Of a DNA stretch of 64,000 nucleotides, positions 8,613-18,537 are shown piece after piece. Position numbers and translations under genes: made by a program. How positions within the stretch are numbered: position 1 is the first letter of the stretch; the number at the start of each line of letters is the position of its first letter. The stretch is from Candidatus Neomarinimicrobiota bacterium (GTDB lineage Bacteria > Fidelibacterota > JAANXI01), in contig JAIPJS010000005.1 in NCBI GenBank assembly GCA_021734025.1, forward strand, positions 190,112 through 254,111, in the 5' to 3' direction. A model generated the notes under the pieces. That model searched no databases and was not told the origin of the DNA. It was given only the letters and a program-made list of their open reading frames with translations.

Positions 8613-10988
8613 ATGAAAAAATGTTATAGGGGCGTGTTCGGGGTTATCATCCTGGTTTTGGGACTGTGGATTCCGGCGGTGGGACAGACGGATCTGGTCC
8701 TGCAGAATGAAATCAACACAGACTACGTGACATACCTGGACAGTTTGGAAACGGTTTGGCTGGACCAGGTGACCAGCGTCGGTGGTGATACTCCGGAAAC
8801 GATGAAGGCACATATGGGGTTGGCGCTGTTGGGGCTAGCGTATACACACGTCGATGGTGACACGTTGGTCAACGACCTGGAGCCAGTACTGAACGATGCG
8901 GGAGACAATTTCACGAGTCTCCTGGATACGCTGACGAGTACACTAACTCCGTTTTTGACCGATCCTGAGAATCCGACGGCGCTTGTAGACATGCTGGAGG
9001 AGTTTTTCGCCTCCGGTGATTACGAGGCTTTTCGCGACTCCGTTGATTTCTACGCGACTCAGATTGAGCTAGATATGGATGAGGCAGACTGGCTGTTAAA
9101 TCGCTTTTTTGATGCAGCCGGCGAAAACCTCGCCCAGGAAAATTTTGGGGCGCACCTTGATTCCGTTGCCCGGGGAACCGCTGATTTTGAATTTCGGATG
9201 CAAATCATGGGATCAGCCTACGAGGATACCGTTTTCATTTTTGATCGGGCGTTTTTTACGCGCATGGATTCCCTGGCCGCCGAGGCCGAAGTCTGGGCGA
9301 CCCACTTTGAGGATGGCGGGAACATGATCGACGCGGTGATGGACGACCCAGACGGGGACGTGATGCCCGGTGTCAACGAACTGCGGGCAGGTATCGTGGT
9401 GATGGACGAATGGGTGGATTCCCTGAAGATTCTGCTGGTGAAACAGCCGCTTGCGCCGCTGGAGGCCGATACCGCCGCGTTGAGCGATTTTCAGGATTTT
9501 CTCCGGGAAACTGATGCGCTGCTCGCCGGTGAAGAGTACGACTTCGGACCGTCTGCAGAAGCGAAGACCATCAAGCCGCTGGCTATTCTGCAGAATATGC
9601 CCGGCAGGGGCCTGGAAGATCTCTATGTCGATTTCTATCGTGCGGGGGATCCGGCTGCGTACACCTTCGGCGGGATTTTCCCCAGCGGACTGGATAGCGA
9701 AACGCGGAATCTGATCACCGCAGACGGTGTCATTAACGCCGATGACGGCGAGGAGGCCACCGCCGATCGGTTGCACCAGTTACGTCTTGTCTGGAGGCAG
9801 GAAGTCAACGCGGCTCCGGAAGATCCGGACGCGCACCTGGGCCTGGGACTGGTGGAACTGTTCGATATGGTGAATCTCCATGCAGACCGCTACGCCAGGG
9901 CGTTCGATTTGCTTGATCAGGGTCGTGTGGATGAACTGGTGGCGACCTTCAACTGGGACAGTCTGGATATCAGTGACGAAATGCGGTCAATTGATACCCA
10001 CGTCAGTTACTATGTGGAGTCGGAAAGTCCGACGCACTTTATTCTTCTGGAAAAATACGGCGACGATGACGCCGGCCGGTACGAAATTGGCGCGAACTCG
10101 GACTTCGGTATTGTGCATGTTCCGGTGCCCCAAGTGGTTTTTGTGCGGGCTAACCTACAGATATTGGGCGCCGGCGTGGGGGCCATTGCGGACGGGCTGA
10201 AATCCATGTATACAGAGATGGAGGATATGTTTGTGATGGAGCTTGATCCCTCCTATCTTGATTTCAGCGACGTGGAGAGCGACAGCCAGCTGATCCGAAT
10301 CCTGGAGCAATCCAACCCGGATTTTATGACGGTTACAAAGTATGGGGTGGACAAAATGCACGATATCGGTGCAGACCTGGCAGAGGGCTTCGGGGACGTG
10401 AACGACTTCTTTGACAGCATGGAAGATTTGGCCATAGCCATGAAACCGTATGAAACGGACTTCGATATGGATGGGCAGATTTTCATCGATGATATGGCGT
10501 TTATGAATGATATGACATGGAGTCTTCACCAGGATTTTGCCCATCCGGACAGTATGGTGATTATCGAAGACGAGCGCGTGAATCTTTCCGCGTGGTTTGA
10601 TGACCCACCGGAAAGTTTCCTCCGGATGTGGAAGAACTATGTCTGGGGCGTAGACAGCACCCTGGGCGGACTGTTCCCGGACCGGTTCAAGGTAGATGTA
10701 AGTGACGAACTGCCTACACTGCCACGGAAATTCGTCGTGTATCCGGCCTATCCGAATCCGTTTAATCCGGTGACCACGTTATCTTTCGACCTGCCCCACA
10801 AGGAACAGGTAAGCATTGGGATATTCGACCTCCGGGGCGAACGCGTCGCGACTCTGATGAACGAGACGATGGAGCCGGGACGACACCACATCAACTGGAA
10901 TGCCGGTCAGATGCCGTCCGGGATGTACTATGCCAGGATCCGAACCGGTTCGCAGTTGAACACGGTGAAGCTGGTTCTGTTGAAATAA
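8613..10988 (+). CDS. Secreted protein with type IX sorting domain, function unknown
   Basis: ATG 8613 has AAGGGAGGT upstream. Residues 1-26 form a signal peptide ending near VGQ. The body is mostly alpha-helical and acidic, with two similar TPR-like openings, AHMGLALLGLAY near residue 70 and AHLGLGLVELFD near 410, suggesting an internal duplication. The final 85 residues are a sorting domain: YPNPFNPVTTLSF, IGIFDLRGERV, GMYYARIRT, ending VKLVLLK. I do not recognise the central part. The gene is followed 14 bases later by a putative outer-membrane protein, and the only visible terminator lies inside that next gene, so the two may be transcriptionally linked. Confidence 0.72.
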   Translation: MKKCYRGVFGVIILVLGLWIPAVGQTDLVLQNEINTDYVTYLDSLETVWLDQVTSVGGDTPETMKAHMGLALLGLAYTHVDGDTLVNDLEPVLNDAGDNFTSLLDTLTSTLTPFLTDPENPTALVDMLEEFFASGDYEAFRDSVDFYATQIELDMDEADWLLNRFFDAAGENLAQENFGAHLDSVARGTADFEFRMQIMGSAYEDTVFIFDRAFFTRMDSLAAEAEVWATHFEDGGNMIDAVMDDPDGDVMPGVNELRAGIVVMDEWVDSLKILLVKQPLAPLEADTAALSDFQDFLRETDALLAGEEYDFGPSAEAKTIKPLAILQNMPGRGLEDLYVDFYRAGDPAAYTFGGIFPSGLDSETRNLITADGVINADDGEEATADRLHQLRLVWRQEVNAAPEDPDAHLGLGLVELFDMVNLHADRYARAFDLLDQGRVDELVATFNWDSLDISDEMRSIDTHVSYYVESESPTHFILLEKYGDDDAGRYEIGANSDFGIVHVPVPQVVFVRANLQILGAGVGAIADGLKSMYTEMEDMFVMELDPSYLDFSDVESDSQLIRILEQSNPDFMTVTKYGVDKMHDIGADLAEGFGDVNDFFDSMEDLAIAMKPYETDFDMDGQIFIDDMAFMNDMTWSLHQDFAHPDSMVIIEDERVNLSAWFDDPPESFLRMWKNYVWGVDSTLGGLFPDRFKVDVSDELPTLPRKFVVYPAYPNPFNPVTTLSFDLPHKEQVSIGIFDLRGERVATLMNETMEPGRHHINWNAGQMPSGMYYARIRTGSQLNTVKLVLLK

Positions 10989-11002
10989 TCCATCGAATTC
11001 GT

Positions 11003-12466
11003 ATGATTCAATCTTTTACAGGGAGGTGGCGGTATGCCTGCTGCCTCCCTGTTTTTTTTGTATTGATGGGAGTAACTGTGGTTGCCGGGCAACCGGCACC
11101 TGCCAGCTTAAACTATTTGCTTAATTTTCCGGAGACAAATGCCCTCTCCAGAGAAGATCTGAGCGATGCAGAGCCAAACCTTCGGAGTAATCTCTCATTT
11201 CTGGACGGTTACCGCAAAACCTATCAGGGTGACCGACTCTTCCGGTGGTATCAATCCCGGGCCGCTCTGAGATATACCACTCCGATGCAGGTGAATGAAA
11301 CTCGGGTGCTTTTGCGCGGAATAACCGAAGTCCGGCAAAGCCGCACGCAGAACCGGGATGACTTTACCTCCATACAGGTCGACATCCAGTCCCAACAGAT
11401 AACCGGCGGTGTCGAGAGCGCCTTTCTTTATCAGCGGGCATTGCTCGGCGGTAAATTATTATACAGGAAGATGTGGTACGAGAGTCCCGTTACTATCATT
11501 GAATATCCGATATCCGATGAACCGAGGCAGAACCGGTTTTTTTACGACTGGCTGGAACCGACGTTCGGTCGGGAGATGGATTTTCGGGGAACCGGCGAGG
11601 GGTACGATCTGGCGTTCTACACTGGCCTTCCGGTGTCTTCCGGATACGTAATGCAGCTGCAGTACGGGTATTCTGCCACGTCGCACCACCCGGTGTTGCA
11701 CTATACGAACAGTTCCAACCGGGAAGAACTCACCGGCTTAAGAACACTCGGTCTGCCCACCCGGATAACAAACGGTCTCTTTCGGTTCGGGATACGCGAT
11801 CATCGCAGGGCTATAAACTATTCGGTCACCGCATTTCGGGCGAATGCTGATAATGATCTCGAGAATAATCCCCCGGAGACCGAACCGGTGATGCTGGATT
11901 TTGTATCGCTGGGAGGCGTCGTGTATGAGCAGTCCGGCGCGAACTTCCGCTGGGAATATCAGGGATTTCCCTTTTGGATGAATACTGGCCTGGGATTAAG
12001 CCGGATTGATGGCTCAGTGGAGGCGAGAACACCGGTGCTGGGCTACTACGATGGCGTCTTTCCGCTTTCTCACGCCGTCACCGGTGAATTTTCCGGTGAG
12101 ATCTTTTCCCAGAGAATTCAGGGTGGATACGCTCACAGAATCGGGGAGTTCATTGGAGCTTTTGAAGCGGAATATACACACAGCCAGATGGATATTTCTT
12201 TGGATGGTCAGGGCGAGTTAGAGTTTAACCTGGCCTCAGAGGATATTGAATATCCAGTGCAGTACGAGGTCCATCTGATGCGGTTCCAGGGAGAGATTAC
12301 CTATACAGTCGGACCGGGACGGCTTGGGTATCTGGCGCTACAGCTCATTCCTGTGGTTAATCGGCTGGATGAAAATCCCATCAATCTTACTCCGGAGGAA
12401 CCGGCGCGGGATGTTTCCCACGGCGGTGGGATGGAACACCGGATTTTTCTGGAACTCCGGTTTTGA
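11003..12466 (+). CDS. Putative outer-membrane beta-barrel protein
   Basis: The N-terminus MIQSFTGRWRYACC followed by a hydrophobic stretch to VVAGQ is a good signal peptide, which supports the ATG at 11003 although no Shine-Dalgarno precedes it. The rest is an alternation of short aromatic-rich strands and ends in FLELRF, with the terminal Phe typical of barrels inserted by the Bam machinery. No family is recognised. The codons for the signal peptide coincide with a textbook intrinsic terminator (11018-11059), described separately. The gene starts 14 bases after a sorting-domain cargo gene, so a joint role at the cell surface is possible. Confidence 0.6.
   Translation: MIQSFTGRWRYACCLPVFFVLMGVTVVAGQPAPASLNYLLNFPETNALSREDLSDAEPNLRSNLSFLDGYRKTYQGDRLFRWYQSRAALRYTTPMQVNETRVLLRGITEVRQSRTQNRDDFTSIQVDIQSQQITGGVESAFLYQRALLGGKLLYRKMWYESPVTIIEYPISDEPRQNRFFYDWLEPTFGREMDFRGTGEGYDLAFYTGLPVSSGYVMQLQYGYSATSHHPVLHYTNSSNREELTGLRTLGLPTRITNGLFRFGIRDHRRAINYSVTAFRANADNDLENNPPETEPVMLDFVSLGGVVYEQSGANFRWEYQGFPFWMNTGLGLSRIDGSVEARTPVLGYYDGVFPLSHAVTGEFSGEIFSQRIQGGYAHRIGEFIGAFEAEYTHSQMDISLDGQGELEFNLASEDIEYPVQYEVHLMRFQGEITYTVGPGRLGYLALQLIPVVNRLDENPINLTPEEPARDVSHGGGMEHRIFLELRF
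11018..11059 (+). terminator. Intrinsic terminator embedded in a signal-peptide coding sequence
   Basis: ACAGGGAGG (11018-11026) and CCTCCCTGT (11044-11052) form a perfect 9-bp stem with a 17-base loop, followed directly by a run of T to 11059. It would end transcription of the 791-aa gene but lies within codons 6-19 of the following reading frame. Confidence 0.75.
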
Positions 12467-12625
12467 ACCCGGTTTCTCAGTGAAAGCATGACCCGGGTGA
12501 CAATCCCAATCGATCCGGCTGCCGGGAAATTGGTATTGATTCTCAAGAGGCCCCCCTCTATATTTCTTCGAACTGCTTGAGGTATTGCATCTGGTAATCC
12601 GGCCACGCTAACTTGTGAGTGAATT

Positions 12626-13417
12626 ATGGGCTTGTACAAACGATATATTTTTATCATTGGAATGATTTTATTACTGGGCTATTTCACTCCAACGAAAGCC
12701 CAGGTGGAATCCTATCCCCAACCACCGTTCCTCATTAATATCCCAACTGCAGGGAGCCTGGATCGGGGTAGCTATGCCACCGAACTCCGGATGATGCCGG
12801 AAGGCGGCGTACTGGCCGGTGTGGATATCGGCTTGACGAGCCAGTTCATGCTGGGCGTCTCCTACGGCGGCTCCCACATCATTGGCGAAGATTCCGTCGG
12901 ATGGAATCCCCAGCCCGGCGTTCAGGTGAAATACCGGTTGTTTGACGAATCTATGAAATTTCCGGCAGTGGCGGTCGGTTTCAATTCCCAGGGATACCAC
13001 GAATATATCAGGAGTTTGGATCGGTACACCCTGAAGTCTTCCGGGTTTTATGTGGCGCTGAGCAAGAACTATCAGTTCCTCGGCAACCTGGGGTTGCATG
13101 CTGGCGCGAACTATTCGCTGGAAAATGGCGATGGTGACTCGGATCCCAACCTGTTTTTCGGCATTGACAAGGACATTAACCGTGAAATTTCCCTGATGGT
13201 GGAATACAACGCAGCGCTGAACGACAACGAAAGCGGCAGCGGTATCCAGGAGCTGGGCCGTGGTTACGGCTACCTGAACGCCGCCGTCCGGTGGACCTTT
13301 GCGCAAAAATTCCACATCGAGTTTGACGTGAACAACCTCCTGCAAAACCGGCAATACGGCGACTCCACTCCCCTGCCTAGCCGGGAGCTGAAGATCGTGT
13401 ACATCGAATACTTTTAA
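12626..13417 (+). CDS. Putative outer-membrane beta-barrel protein, about 260 aa
   Basis: A signal peptide (residues 1-25, GYFTPTKAQ cleavage region) precedes a mature part of regularly alternating strands: Gly- and aromatic-rich, with VDIGLTSQFMLGVSYGG early and a tail IVYIEYF ending in Phe. The size suits a small 10-12 strand barrel. A conserved-looking opening, INIPTAGSLDRGSY, resembles hypothetical outer-membrane proteins found in FCB bacteria, but I cannot name a family. The 159-bp gap before it shows no terminator with a T run. Cargo or partner is unknown. Confidence 0.6.
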   Translation: MGLYKRYIFIIGMILLLGYFTPTKAQVESYPQPPFLINIPTAGSLDRGSYATELRMMPEGGVLAGVDIGLTSQFMLGVSYGGSHIIGEDSVGWNPQPGVQVKYRLFDESMKFPAVAVGFNSQGYHEYIRSLDRYTLKSSGFYVALSKNYQFLGNLGLHAGANYSLENGDGDSDPNLFFGIDKDINREISLMVEYNAALNDNESGSGIQELGRGYGYLNAAVRWTFAQKFHIEFDVNNLLQNRQYGDSTPLPSRELKIVYIEYF

Positions 13418-13595
13418 CTGACTTGATATTTGAATCCGAAAGATCCACCATACTTCTGAGCCAGAAATTAGGGTGTTAGTATTAGTGTCCAAGTATTCCA
13501 CACAAGTTCGTACTGCGTATTACGTAATTCGAGGCTGGAGACGGTTCACAGAGCGCTGGATACAGGACATAGGACACGAGACACTTATTAACTTG

Positions 13596-13624
13596 AACAC
13601 CCGAACACTCTAACACATTAACAC
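13596..13624 (+). repeat. AACACNNN array, exact 8-bp period
   Basis: AACAC begins at 13596, 13604, 13612 and 13620, with spacers CCG, TCT and ATT. It ends 26 bases before the start codon at 13651 and has the same orientation as that gene. Confidence 0.9.
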
Positions 13625-13650
13625 GTCGTTTTAACTTAACGAGGCTTCCA

Positions 13651-14406
13651 ATGAAAAAAATCCGTCTGCTGTTTATCGTTCCGGTACTGCTACTGTCAAC
13701 AGTTGTATTGGCGCAGGATGTCGACTCGCTGATTCAACAGGCAGATGCGCTCCATGAAGAGAGCCGGTACACGGATGTCTATAACTTGCTGAAAAAAGCA
13801 GAGGAGTTCGCTCCGGACAACTTCGAAGTCGTCTGGCGGCTGGCCCGGGCACATTTTGATCTGTCGGATAACAGCGAGGATCCGGCGACCGTCGAGAAGC
13901 ACATTCGCGCGGGATTCACCTTTGCGGAGAAAGCACTGGAGATGAACCCCAATCGGGCAGAGTCGCATAAATGGTACGGGATACTCATCGGCCGGGTCGG
14001 TGAAATCGAAGGGACCAAGCAGAAGATTAAAAATTCCTACAAAGTCGCCGAGCACACGAAAAAGGCCATCGAACTGGATCCGGAAGATGCGGCGAATTAT
14101 CATGTGATGGGCCGCTGGCATTTTACCCTGGCCGACCTGAGCTGGGTGGAGCGACAGGTGGCCAGCGTTATCTACGCCAAGCCGCCGCAGGCAAGTTTCG
14201 ACAAGGCGAAGGAGTATTTTCAGACCGCTATAGACAAAGATCCGGCAGGCATCAGGAATTACGTCTGGCTCGGGAAGACCGAAGAACAGCTGGGGAACAA
14301 GTCGGCGGCACGAAATGCCTACCAGAATGCGCTGAATCAGTCTGCAAATTCAGAAAGCGATCGCAATCTCCAGAAAGAGGCCCGGGAATTGATGAGCGAC
14401 TTATAG
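13651..14406 (+). CDS. Exported TPR-repeat protein (RMD-like)
   Basis: ATG 13651 follows CGAGGCTTCC. Residues 1-21 are a signal peptide (VVLAQ). The mature part consists of tetratricopeptide helices: AEEFAPDNFEVVWRLARA, ALEMNPNRAESHKWYGIL, AIELDPEDAANYHVMGRW and AIDKDPAGIRNYVWLGKT. The order and wording of the last three resemble bacterial relatives of the regulator-of-microtubule-dynamics (RMD) family. It is most likely a periplasmic scaffold, partner unknown. An intrinsic terminator follows 20 bases after the stop, and an 8-bp-period array precedes it, so it looks monocistronic. Confidence 0.7.
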   Translation: MKKIRLLFIVPVLLLSTVVLAQDVDSLIQQADALHEESRYTDVYNLLKKAEEFAPDNFEVVWRLARAHFDLSDNSEDPATVEKHIRAGFTFAEKALEMNPNRAESHKWYGILIGRVGEIEGTKQKIKNSYKVAEHTKKAIELDPEDAANYHVMGRWHFTLADLSWVERQVASVIYAKPPQASFDKAKEYFQTAIDKDPAGIRNYVWLGKTEEQLGNKSAARNAYQNALNQSANSESDRNLQKEARELMSDL

Positions 14407-14427
14407 GTTAAAAATTAGTAGAGAATG

Positions 14428-14466
14428 CCCCGCCGGTACTGTTGTTGAGGGTGCCGGCGGTTTTAT
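14428..14466 (+). terminator. Intrinsic terminator after the TPR gene
   Basis: CCGCCGG (14430-14436) pairs with CCGGCGG (14454-14460), followed by TTTTATT. Confidence 0.8.
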
Positions 14467-14494
14467 TACGAATATTACCTACATATTGTTTGTT

Positions 14495-14528
14495 GACCCT
14501 TTCAGGGTCGCTGACCCCTGAAAGGGTC
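14495..14528. repeat. Palindrome family C, copy 1
   Basis: GACCCTTTCAGGGTC, a GCT spacer, then GACCCCTGAAAGGGTC form a near-perfect inverted repeat. Related copies are at 44828-44861 and 56717-56750. Confidence 0.85.
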
Positions 14529-14571
14529 TCACACCTCCCCGGCGTAAATTATACGCCAGCCATTGCAAGCG

Positions 14572-14690
14572 AAACGAAGTGAGTCTCCCGGCAGGGACTC
14601 CTTCCGGAGGAGGAATCTCGGAAAGGAACCTCCAGGGATAATTGGCGAGATCCTTCATCTCGCTCCGCTCGCTCAGGATGACTGGTATTT
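14572..14690 (-). repeat. GTCATCC-type interspersed repeat
   Basis: The segment GCGAGATCCTTCATCTCG followed by CTCCGCTCGCTCAGGATGAC belongs to a repeat with related copies at about 41770-41990 and 56818-56900. Confidence 0.65.
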
Positions 14691-14706
14691 TTTTCCTCAC
14701 TAAATC

Positions 14707-14928
14707 CGCCTCGCAATGAGATTACGAGGCTAGATATTGGAGCCGTGGAATCTCATTCCTAGGCGGTGTAATTTGGTCCTTCCGCCGCCGATCGCTGACA
14801 GCGTCGGTGGCGGTATTTCTATGTTAATCAATACACTGTCGGCGACGCTGGTAGCGATCACCGACAGTAATTTACATATGACTACAATGGTACCATTTTG
14901 TAGTTGTCTAACGCGAACACTTAAACAC
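14707..14928 (-). repeat. Composite repeat element, diverged copy
   Basis: Parts in order: CCTCGCAATGAGATTACGAGG hairpin region and a diverged CATTC-type hairpin (14707-14766), a CTGTCGGCGACG/CACCGACAG block (about 14795-14870), a short palindrome around CTACAATGG/CCATTTTGTAG, and two AACAC units at 14916 and 14924. The same order is seen at 29023-29373. Confidence 0.75.
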
Positions 14929-14936
14929 TGGTGTTC

Positions 14937-15326
14937 TCACTCCCGCCGCCCCCGCTTCTTTGGAGCCATCGCCAAGGCGATCCATCCGACGATAAACGCC
15001 ACGCCGCCGAACGGCGTTATGGCGCCAAGCCAGGAGATGCCGGTAAATGCCAGCAGGTAGAGGCTCCCGGAAAACAGGATAATCCCTGTAAACATCGACC
15101 AGCCGCTGATTTTGGAATACCGGCTGCGCCAGCGGGTGTAGGTCCACGCCACGGCGAATAGGCCAAGGGAATGGTAAAAATGGTACTCGACGGCGGTATT
15201 AAAAACGGACATACGATCCGGAGGGAGAATGTCACGAAGTGTATGTGCCCCGAATGCGCCGGCGATGACTGCCAGCGCCGCTGAAATCGCTCCAATGGTC
15301 ACCATCGCTCTGTGGAATTTTCGCAT
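14937..15326 (-). CDS. DUF423 small membrane protein (YgdD-like)
   Basis: The 129-residue protein has four predicted membrane helices. It carries the family's early motif GAFGAHTL (about residues 23-30), the phrase TAVEYHFYHSLGLF in the second segment, and a late GGVAFIVGWIALA helix. Length and motif order match DUF423/YgdD inner-membrane proteins, whose biochemical role is not established. It is transcribed divergently from uvrA across a 367-bp gap. The end of the gene abuts an AACAC-bearing composite repeat. Confidence 0.88.
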   Translation of the reverse strand: MRKFHRAMVTIGAISAALAVIAGAFGAHTLRDILPPDRMSVFNTAVEYHFYHSLGLFAVAWTYTRWRSRYSKISGWSMFTGIILFSGSLYLLAFTGISWLGAITPFGGVAFIVGWIALAMAPKKRGRRE

Positions 15327-15693
15327 AAGTCTTTCACTCGTTTTACACGTTGTTCACAAACTGCCCGAAAACTAATAAAAATTATCCGGTTCCAGAAGGA
15401 GAAAGGCGGTCACCGGCCTCGTGTCCATCACCCGCCGTCACATCCGAATGGTTGTTGTGGGTGGTGAATCAGAGAATTCCCTGAGATCTCTTCCCCGAGG
15501 TAGTTCATTTGTTTGTTGTACGAGGTTGTCTGTTTAGCGGGGCTTCGCGTTCCTCTGCGGCCAAAAGGGTTTTTTATTTGCATGTTATTCTTGGCCAAAA
15601 GTAGTACAAAAAACGTAAATAGCACTTTTATGTAGAGAAGAAATCGTGTATTTTTCCAGATCGGCGGAAAATGTAATGATACTGGAGTGATAG
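15327..15693. other. Divergent spacer between DUF423 gene and uvrA
   Basis: It must hold both promoters. I looked for a LexA-type SOS operator ahead of uvrA and saw none. A repeated word GGCCAAAAG occurs twice near 15568 and 15594; no clear -35/-10 pair stands out. TGGAG precedes ATG 15694. Confidence 0.5.
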
Positions 15694-18537
15694 ATGTCCC
15701 GACGGGATAAAATAATTATCAAGGGCGCCCGGGAGCACAACCTCAAGAATATCGACGTGGAGCTCCCGCGGAATAAGTATATCGTCATCACCGGGCTCTC
15801 CGGATCCGGGAAATCGTCATTGGCGTTCGATACCATTTATGCAGAAGGTCAGCGTCGGTACGTGGAATCGCTTTCCGCGTACGCCCGGCAATTCCTCGGC
15901 ATGATGGAAAAACCGGACGTGGATTACATCGAGGGGCTCTCGCCTGCTATCTCCATTGAGCAGAAATCCACATCGAAGAATCCCCGCTCCACAGTCGGCA
16001 CAGTCACCGAAATTTACGATTATCTCCGTCTGCTCTACGCCCGGGTCGGTAAACCGTACTGCTATAATTGTGGTCAACCAATCCAGAAGCAGACCGTTCA
16101 GCAGATTGTGGACAGCGTCCTAGGTTTTCCCGAAGGTGCCAAGATCCAGGTGTTGGCGCCGGTGGTCCGCGGCCGCAAGGGCGAGTACAAGGATGTCTTC
16201 AAGGAGATCAAACGCGAGGGTTTCCTCCGCGTCCGCGTGGATGGTGACATTAAGGAAATCGACGAAGACTTCTCGCTGGATAAAAATAAAAAACACGAGA
16301 TTGAGGTAGTCGTCGATCGCCTCGTGGTCAAGGATTCCATCAAGGATCGACTCACTGATTCTCTGGAAACAGCACTGAATATAGGCTCCGGACTGGTACT
16401 CATCGACCAGGTCGGCGAGGAGGAGCATATCTTCAGCGAGCACTTTTCGTGTCCCAAGTGCGAAATCAGCTACGAAGAGCTCTCTCCACGGATGTTCTCC
16501 TTCAACAGCCCCTACGGCGCCTGCGATGTCTGCGACGGTCTGGGGACACAGATGGAGATCGATCCGGAATTGGTAGTGCCGGATCACGGTAAGAGCCTGA
16601 ACAAGGGCGCCGTGAAGCCGATTGGCGTCCAACCCCGGGGCAACTGGTACTCGCGGATCCTGAAGAGCCTCTCCCGGGAGTACGATTTCAAGTTTACTAC
16701 GCCCTGGAAAAAAATGTCCGAAGATGCCAAAGATGCCATCCTGTACGGCACCAAGGGCGAGCGAATTACCGTGGAGTACACGTCCGACAAAGCCCGCGGC
16801 GAGTGGAACCGGGAGTTCGAGGGCGTGATTCCGAATTTGCAACGACGCTATAAGGAGACTTCGTCCGGTGGGGTCCGGAACTGGATCGAGACCTACATGC
16901 GGACGTTGCCGTGTCCCGGTTGCGACGGCGGGCGGATCCGGAAGGAGGCGACGGCTGTTAAAATTAACGGGACGAATCTTCCCGACCTCACGGCAAAGTC
17001 GATCAAGGAAATTGCGGACTTTTTTGATCCGGATAACGGCGGGCTGAAACTTACCGAGACACAGCAGAAAATCGCCAGGCAGATCGTGAAAGAGATCCGG
17101 GAACGGCTCCGGTTTCTCATCAATGTGGGGTTAGATTACCTGACGCTGGATCGCGGCGCCAGGACTCTCTCCGGTGGGGAGGCCCAGCGGATCCGCCTGG
17201 CAACGCAGATCGGATCGCAATTGGTCGGTGTGCTGTATATCCTGGATGAGCCAACTATCGGCCTGCACCAGCGGGACAACCAGCGGCTCATCAATACGCT
17301 GACCCATCTCCGGGATATCGGGAATACGGTCATCGTGGTGGAGCACGATCCGGAGACAATAGAATCGGCCGATGTCGTAGTGGACCTTGGCAAGGGGGCC
17401 GGCGAACACGGCGGCAATGTTGTGGCCATGGGAACGCCGGAGGACGTCAAAAAGACGGAAGATTCCATCACCGGGCAGTTCCTTTCCGGCAAACGGAAAA
17501 TCAAATTGCCGGAGGAGCGCCGGAACGGGTCTGCTAACGAAATTTTCCTGAAGGGCGCCCGTGGCAACAACCTGAAGGAGATCGATGTTTCATTCCCCCT
17601 GGGGAAATTTATCTGTGTTACAGGCGTTTCAGGTTCAGGGAAGAGCACCCTGGTGAACGAGACGCTGTATCCCGCGCTGGCAAAGCATTTTTACGACAGC
17701 AGCAAGCAACAGCCGCTGCCGCACAGCAGCCTCAAAGGGCTTGACCACGTGGATAAGGTCATCGACATCGACCAGTCACCCATCGGACGGACGCCACGAT
17801 CCAATCCCGCGACCTACAGCGGCGCATTCACGCCGATCCGGGATTTGTACAGTGATCTGCCAGAGTCGAAAATCCGGGGCTACCAGCCGGGGCGATTCAG
17901 CTTTAATGTAAAGGGCGGCCGGTGCGAGGAGTGCTCCGGAGACGGCGTGAAAAAAATTGAGATGCACTTTTTACCGGACGTCCACGTGACCTGTGAAGCC
18001 TGCGACGGCAAGCGATATAATCGGGAAACCCTGGAGATCAAATATAAGGGCAAGAACATCAGCCAGGTGCTGGATATGACCGTGACCGAGGCGCTGGAGT
18101 TCTTCCACAAAGTACCGAAGATCCGACGGAAGCTGAAGACACTGAAGGACGTGGGCCTTGGGTACATCACCCTGGGACAGCAGTCCACCACGCTCTCCGG
18201 CGGTGAGGCACAGCGCGTCAAGCTGGCCACCGAACTCAGCAAGATCGGCACCGGTAATACCATGTACATCCTGGATGAACCGACCACGGGACTGCACTTT
18301 GCCGATATCGAGATGTTGTTAAAGGTATTGAATCGCCTGGTGGACCGCGGAAATACCGTCATCGTCATCGAGCATAACCTGGACGTGGTAAAAACCGCGG
18401 ATCACATTATCGACCTCGGGCCGGAGGGTGGTGACAACGGCGGGATGGTTGTGGTAACCGGGACCCCGGAGGAAGTAGCGAAACATGATACCTCGTACAC
18501 AGGAAAATTTTTATCTGAGATATTGAGAAATAATTAA
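15694..18537 (+). CDS. uvrA: Excinuclease ABC subunit A
   Basis: The ATPase recognises DNA distortions in nucleotide excision repair and loads UvrB. At 947 residues it is of normal length. Visible are two ABC ATPase units: Walker [10 protein letters not shown] near residue 31 and GVSGSGKST near 645, signature LSGGEAQR in each half, and Walker [13 protein letters not shown] and [12 protein letters not shown]. Zinc-finger cysteine pairs are present ([11 protein letters not shown]...CDVCDGLG and CEECSGDG...CEACDGKR). ATG 15694 has TGGAG upstream. It stands alone; a spacer with a long inverted repeat separates it from ruvB. Confidence 0.98.
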   Translation: MSRRDKIIIKGAREHNLKNIDVELPRNKYIVITGLSGSGKSSLAFDTIYAEGQRRYVESLSAYARQFLGMMEKPDVDYIEGLSPAISIEQKSTSKNPRSTVGTVTEIYDYLRLLYARVGKPYCYNCGQPIQKQTVQQIVDSVLGFPEGAKIQVLAPVVRGRKGEYKDVFKEIKREGFLRVRVDGDIKEIDEDFSLDKNKKHEIEVVVDRLVVKDSIKDRLTDSLETALNIGSGLVLIDQVGEEEHIFSEHFSCPKCEISYEELSPRMFSFNSPYGACDVCDGLGTQMEIDPELVVPDHGKSLNKGAVKPIGVQPRGNWYSRILKSLSREYDFKFTTPWKKMSEDAKDAILYGTKGERITVEYTSDKARGEWNREFEGVIPNLQRRYKETSSGGVRNWIETYMRTLPCPGCDGGRIRKEATAVKINGTNLPDLTAKSIKEIADFFDPDNGGLKLTETQQKIARQIVKEIRERLRFLINVGLDYLTLDRGARTLSGGEAQRIRLATQIGSQLVGVLYILDEPTIGLHQRDNQRLINTLTHLRDIGNTVIVVEHDPETIESADVVVDLGKGAGEHGGNVVAMGTPEDVKKTEDSITGQFLSGKRKIKLPEERRNGSANEIFLKGARGNNLKEIDVSFPLGKFICVTGVSGSGKSTLVNETLYPALAKHFYDSSKQQPLPHSSLKGLDHVDKVIDIDQSPIGRTPRSNPATYSGAFTPIRDLYSDLPESKIRGYQPGRFSFNVKGGRCEECSGDGVKKIEMHFLPDVHVTCEACDGKRYNRETLEIKYKGKNISQVLDMTVTEALEFFHKVPKIRRKLKTLKDVGLGYITLGQQSTTLSGGEAQRVKLATELSKIGTGNTMYILDEPTTGLHFADIEMLLKVLNRLVDRGNTVIVIEHNLDVVKTADHIIDLGPEGGDNGGMVVVTGTPEEVAKHDTSYTGKFLSEILRNN

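Larger units (their letters stand above)
14407..14936. other. Gene-free region filled with interspersed repeats
   Basis: The 530-bp region contains the terminator of the TPR gene, palindrome family C (14495-14528), an element of the GTCATCC...GAGATC family (about 14572-14690) and a composite element ending in a short AACAC array (14707-14928). I find no gene. Confidence 0.8.

Noticed and set aside
12671-13501. 276-codon open frame on the minus strand
   Set aside because: Mostly antisense to the 263-residue barrel gene, which has a signal peptide and barrel pattern on the plus strand.
15327-15693. SOS (LexA) operator before uvrA
   Set aside because: No CTGT-N8-ACAG or GAAC-N4-GTTC-like palindrome was found there or before ruvB.
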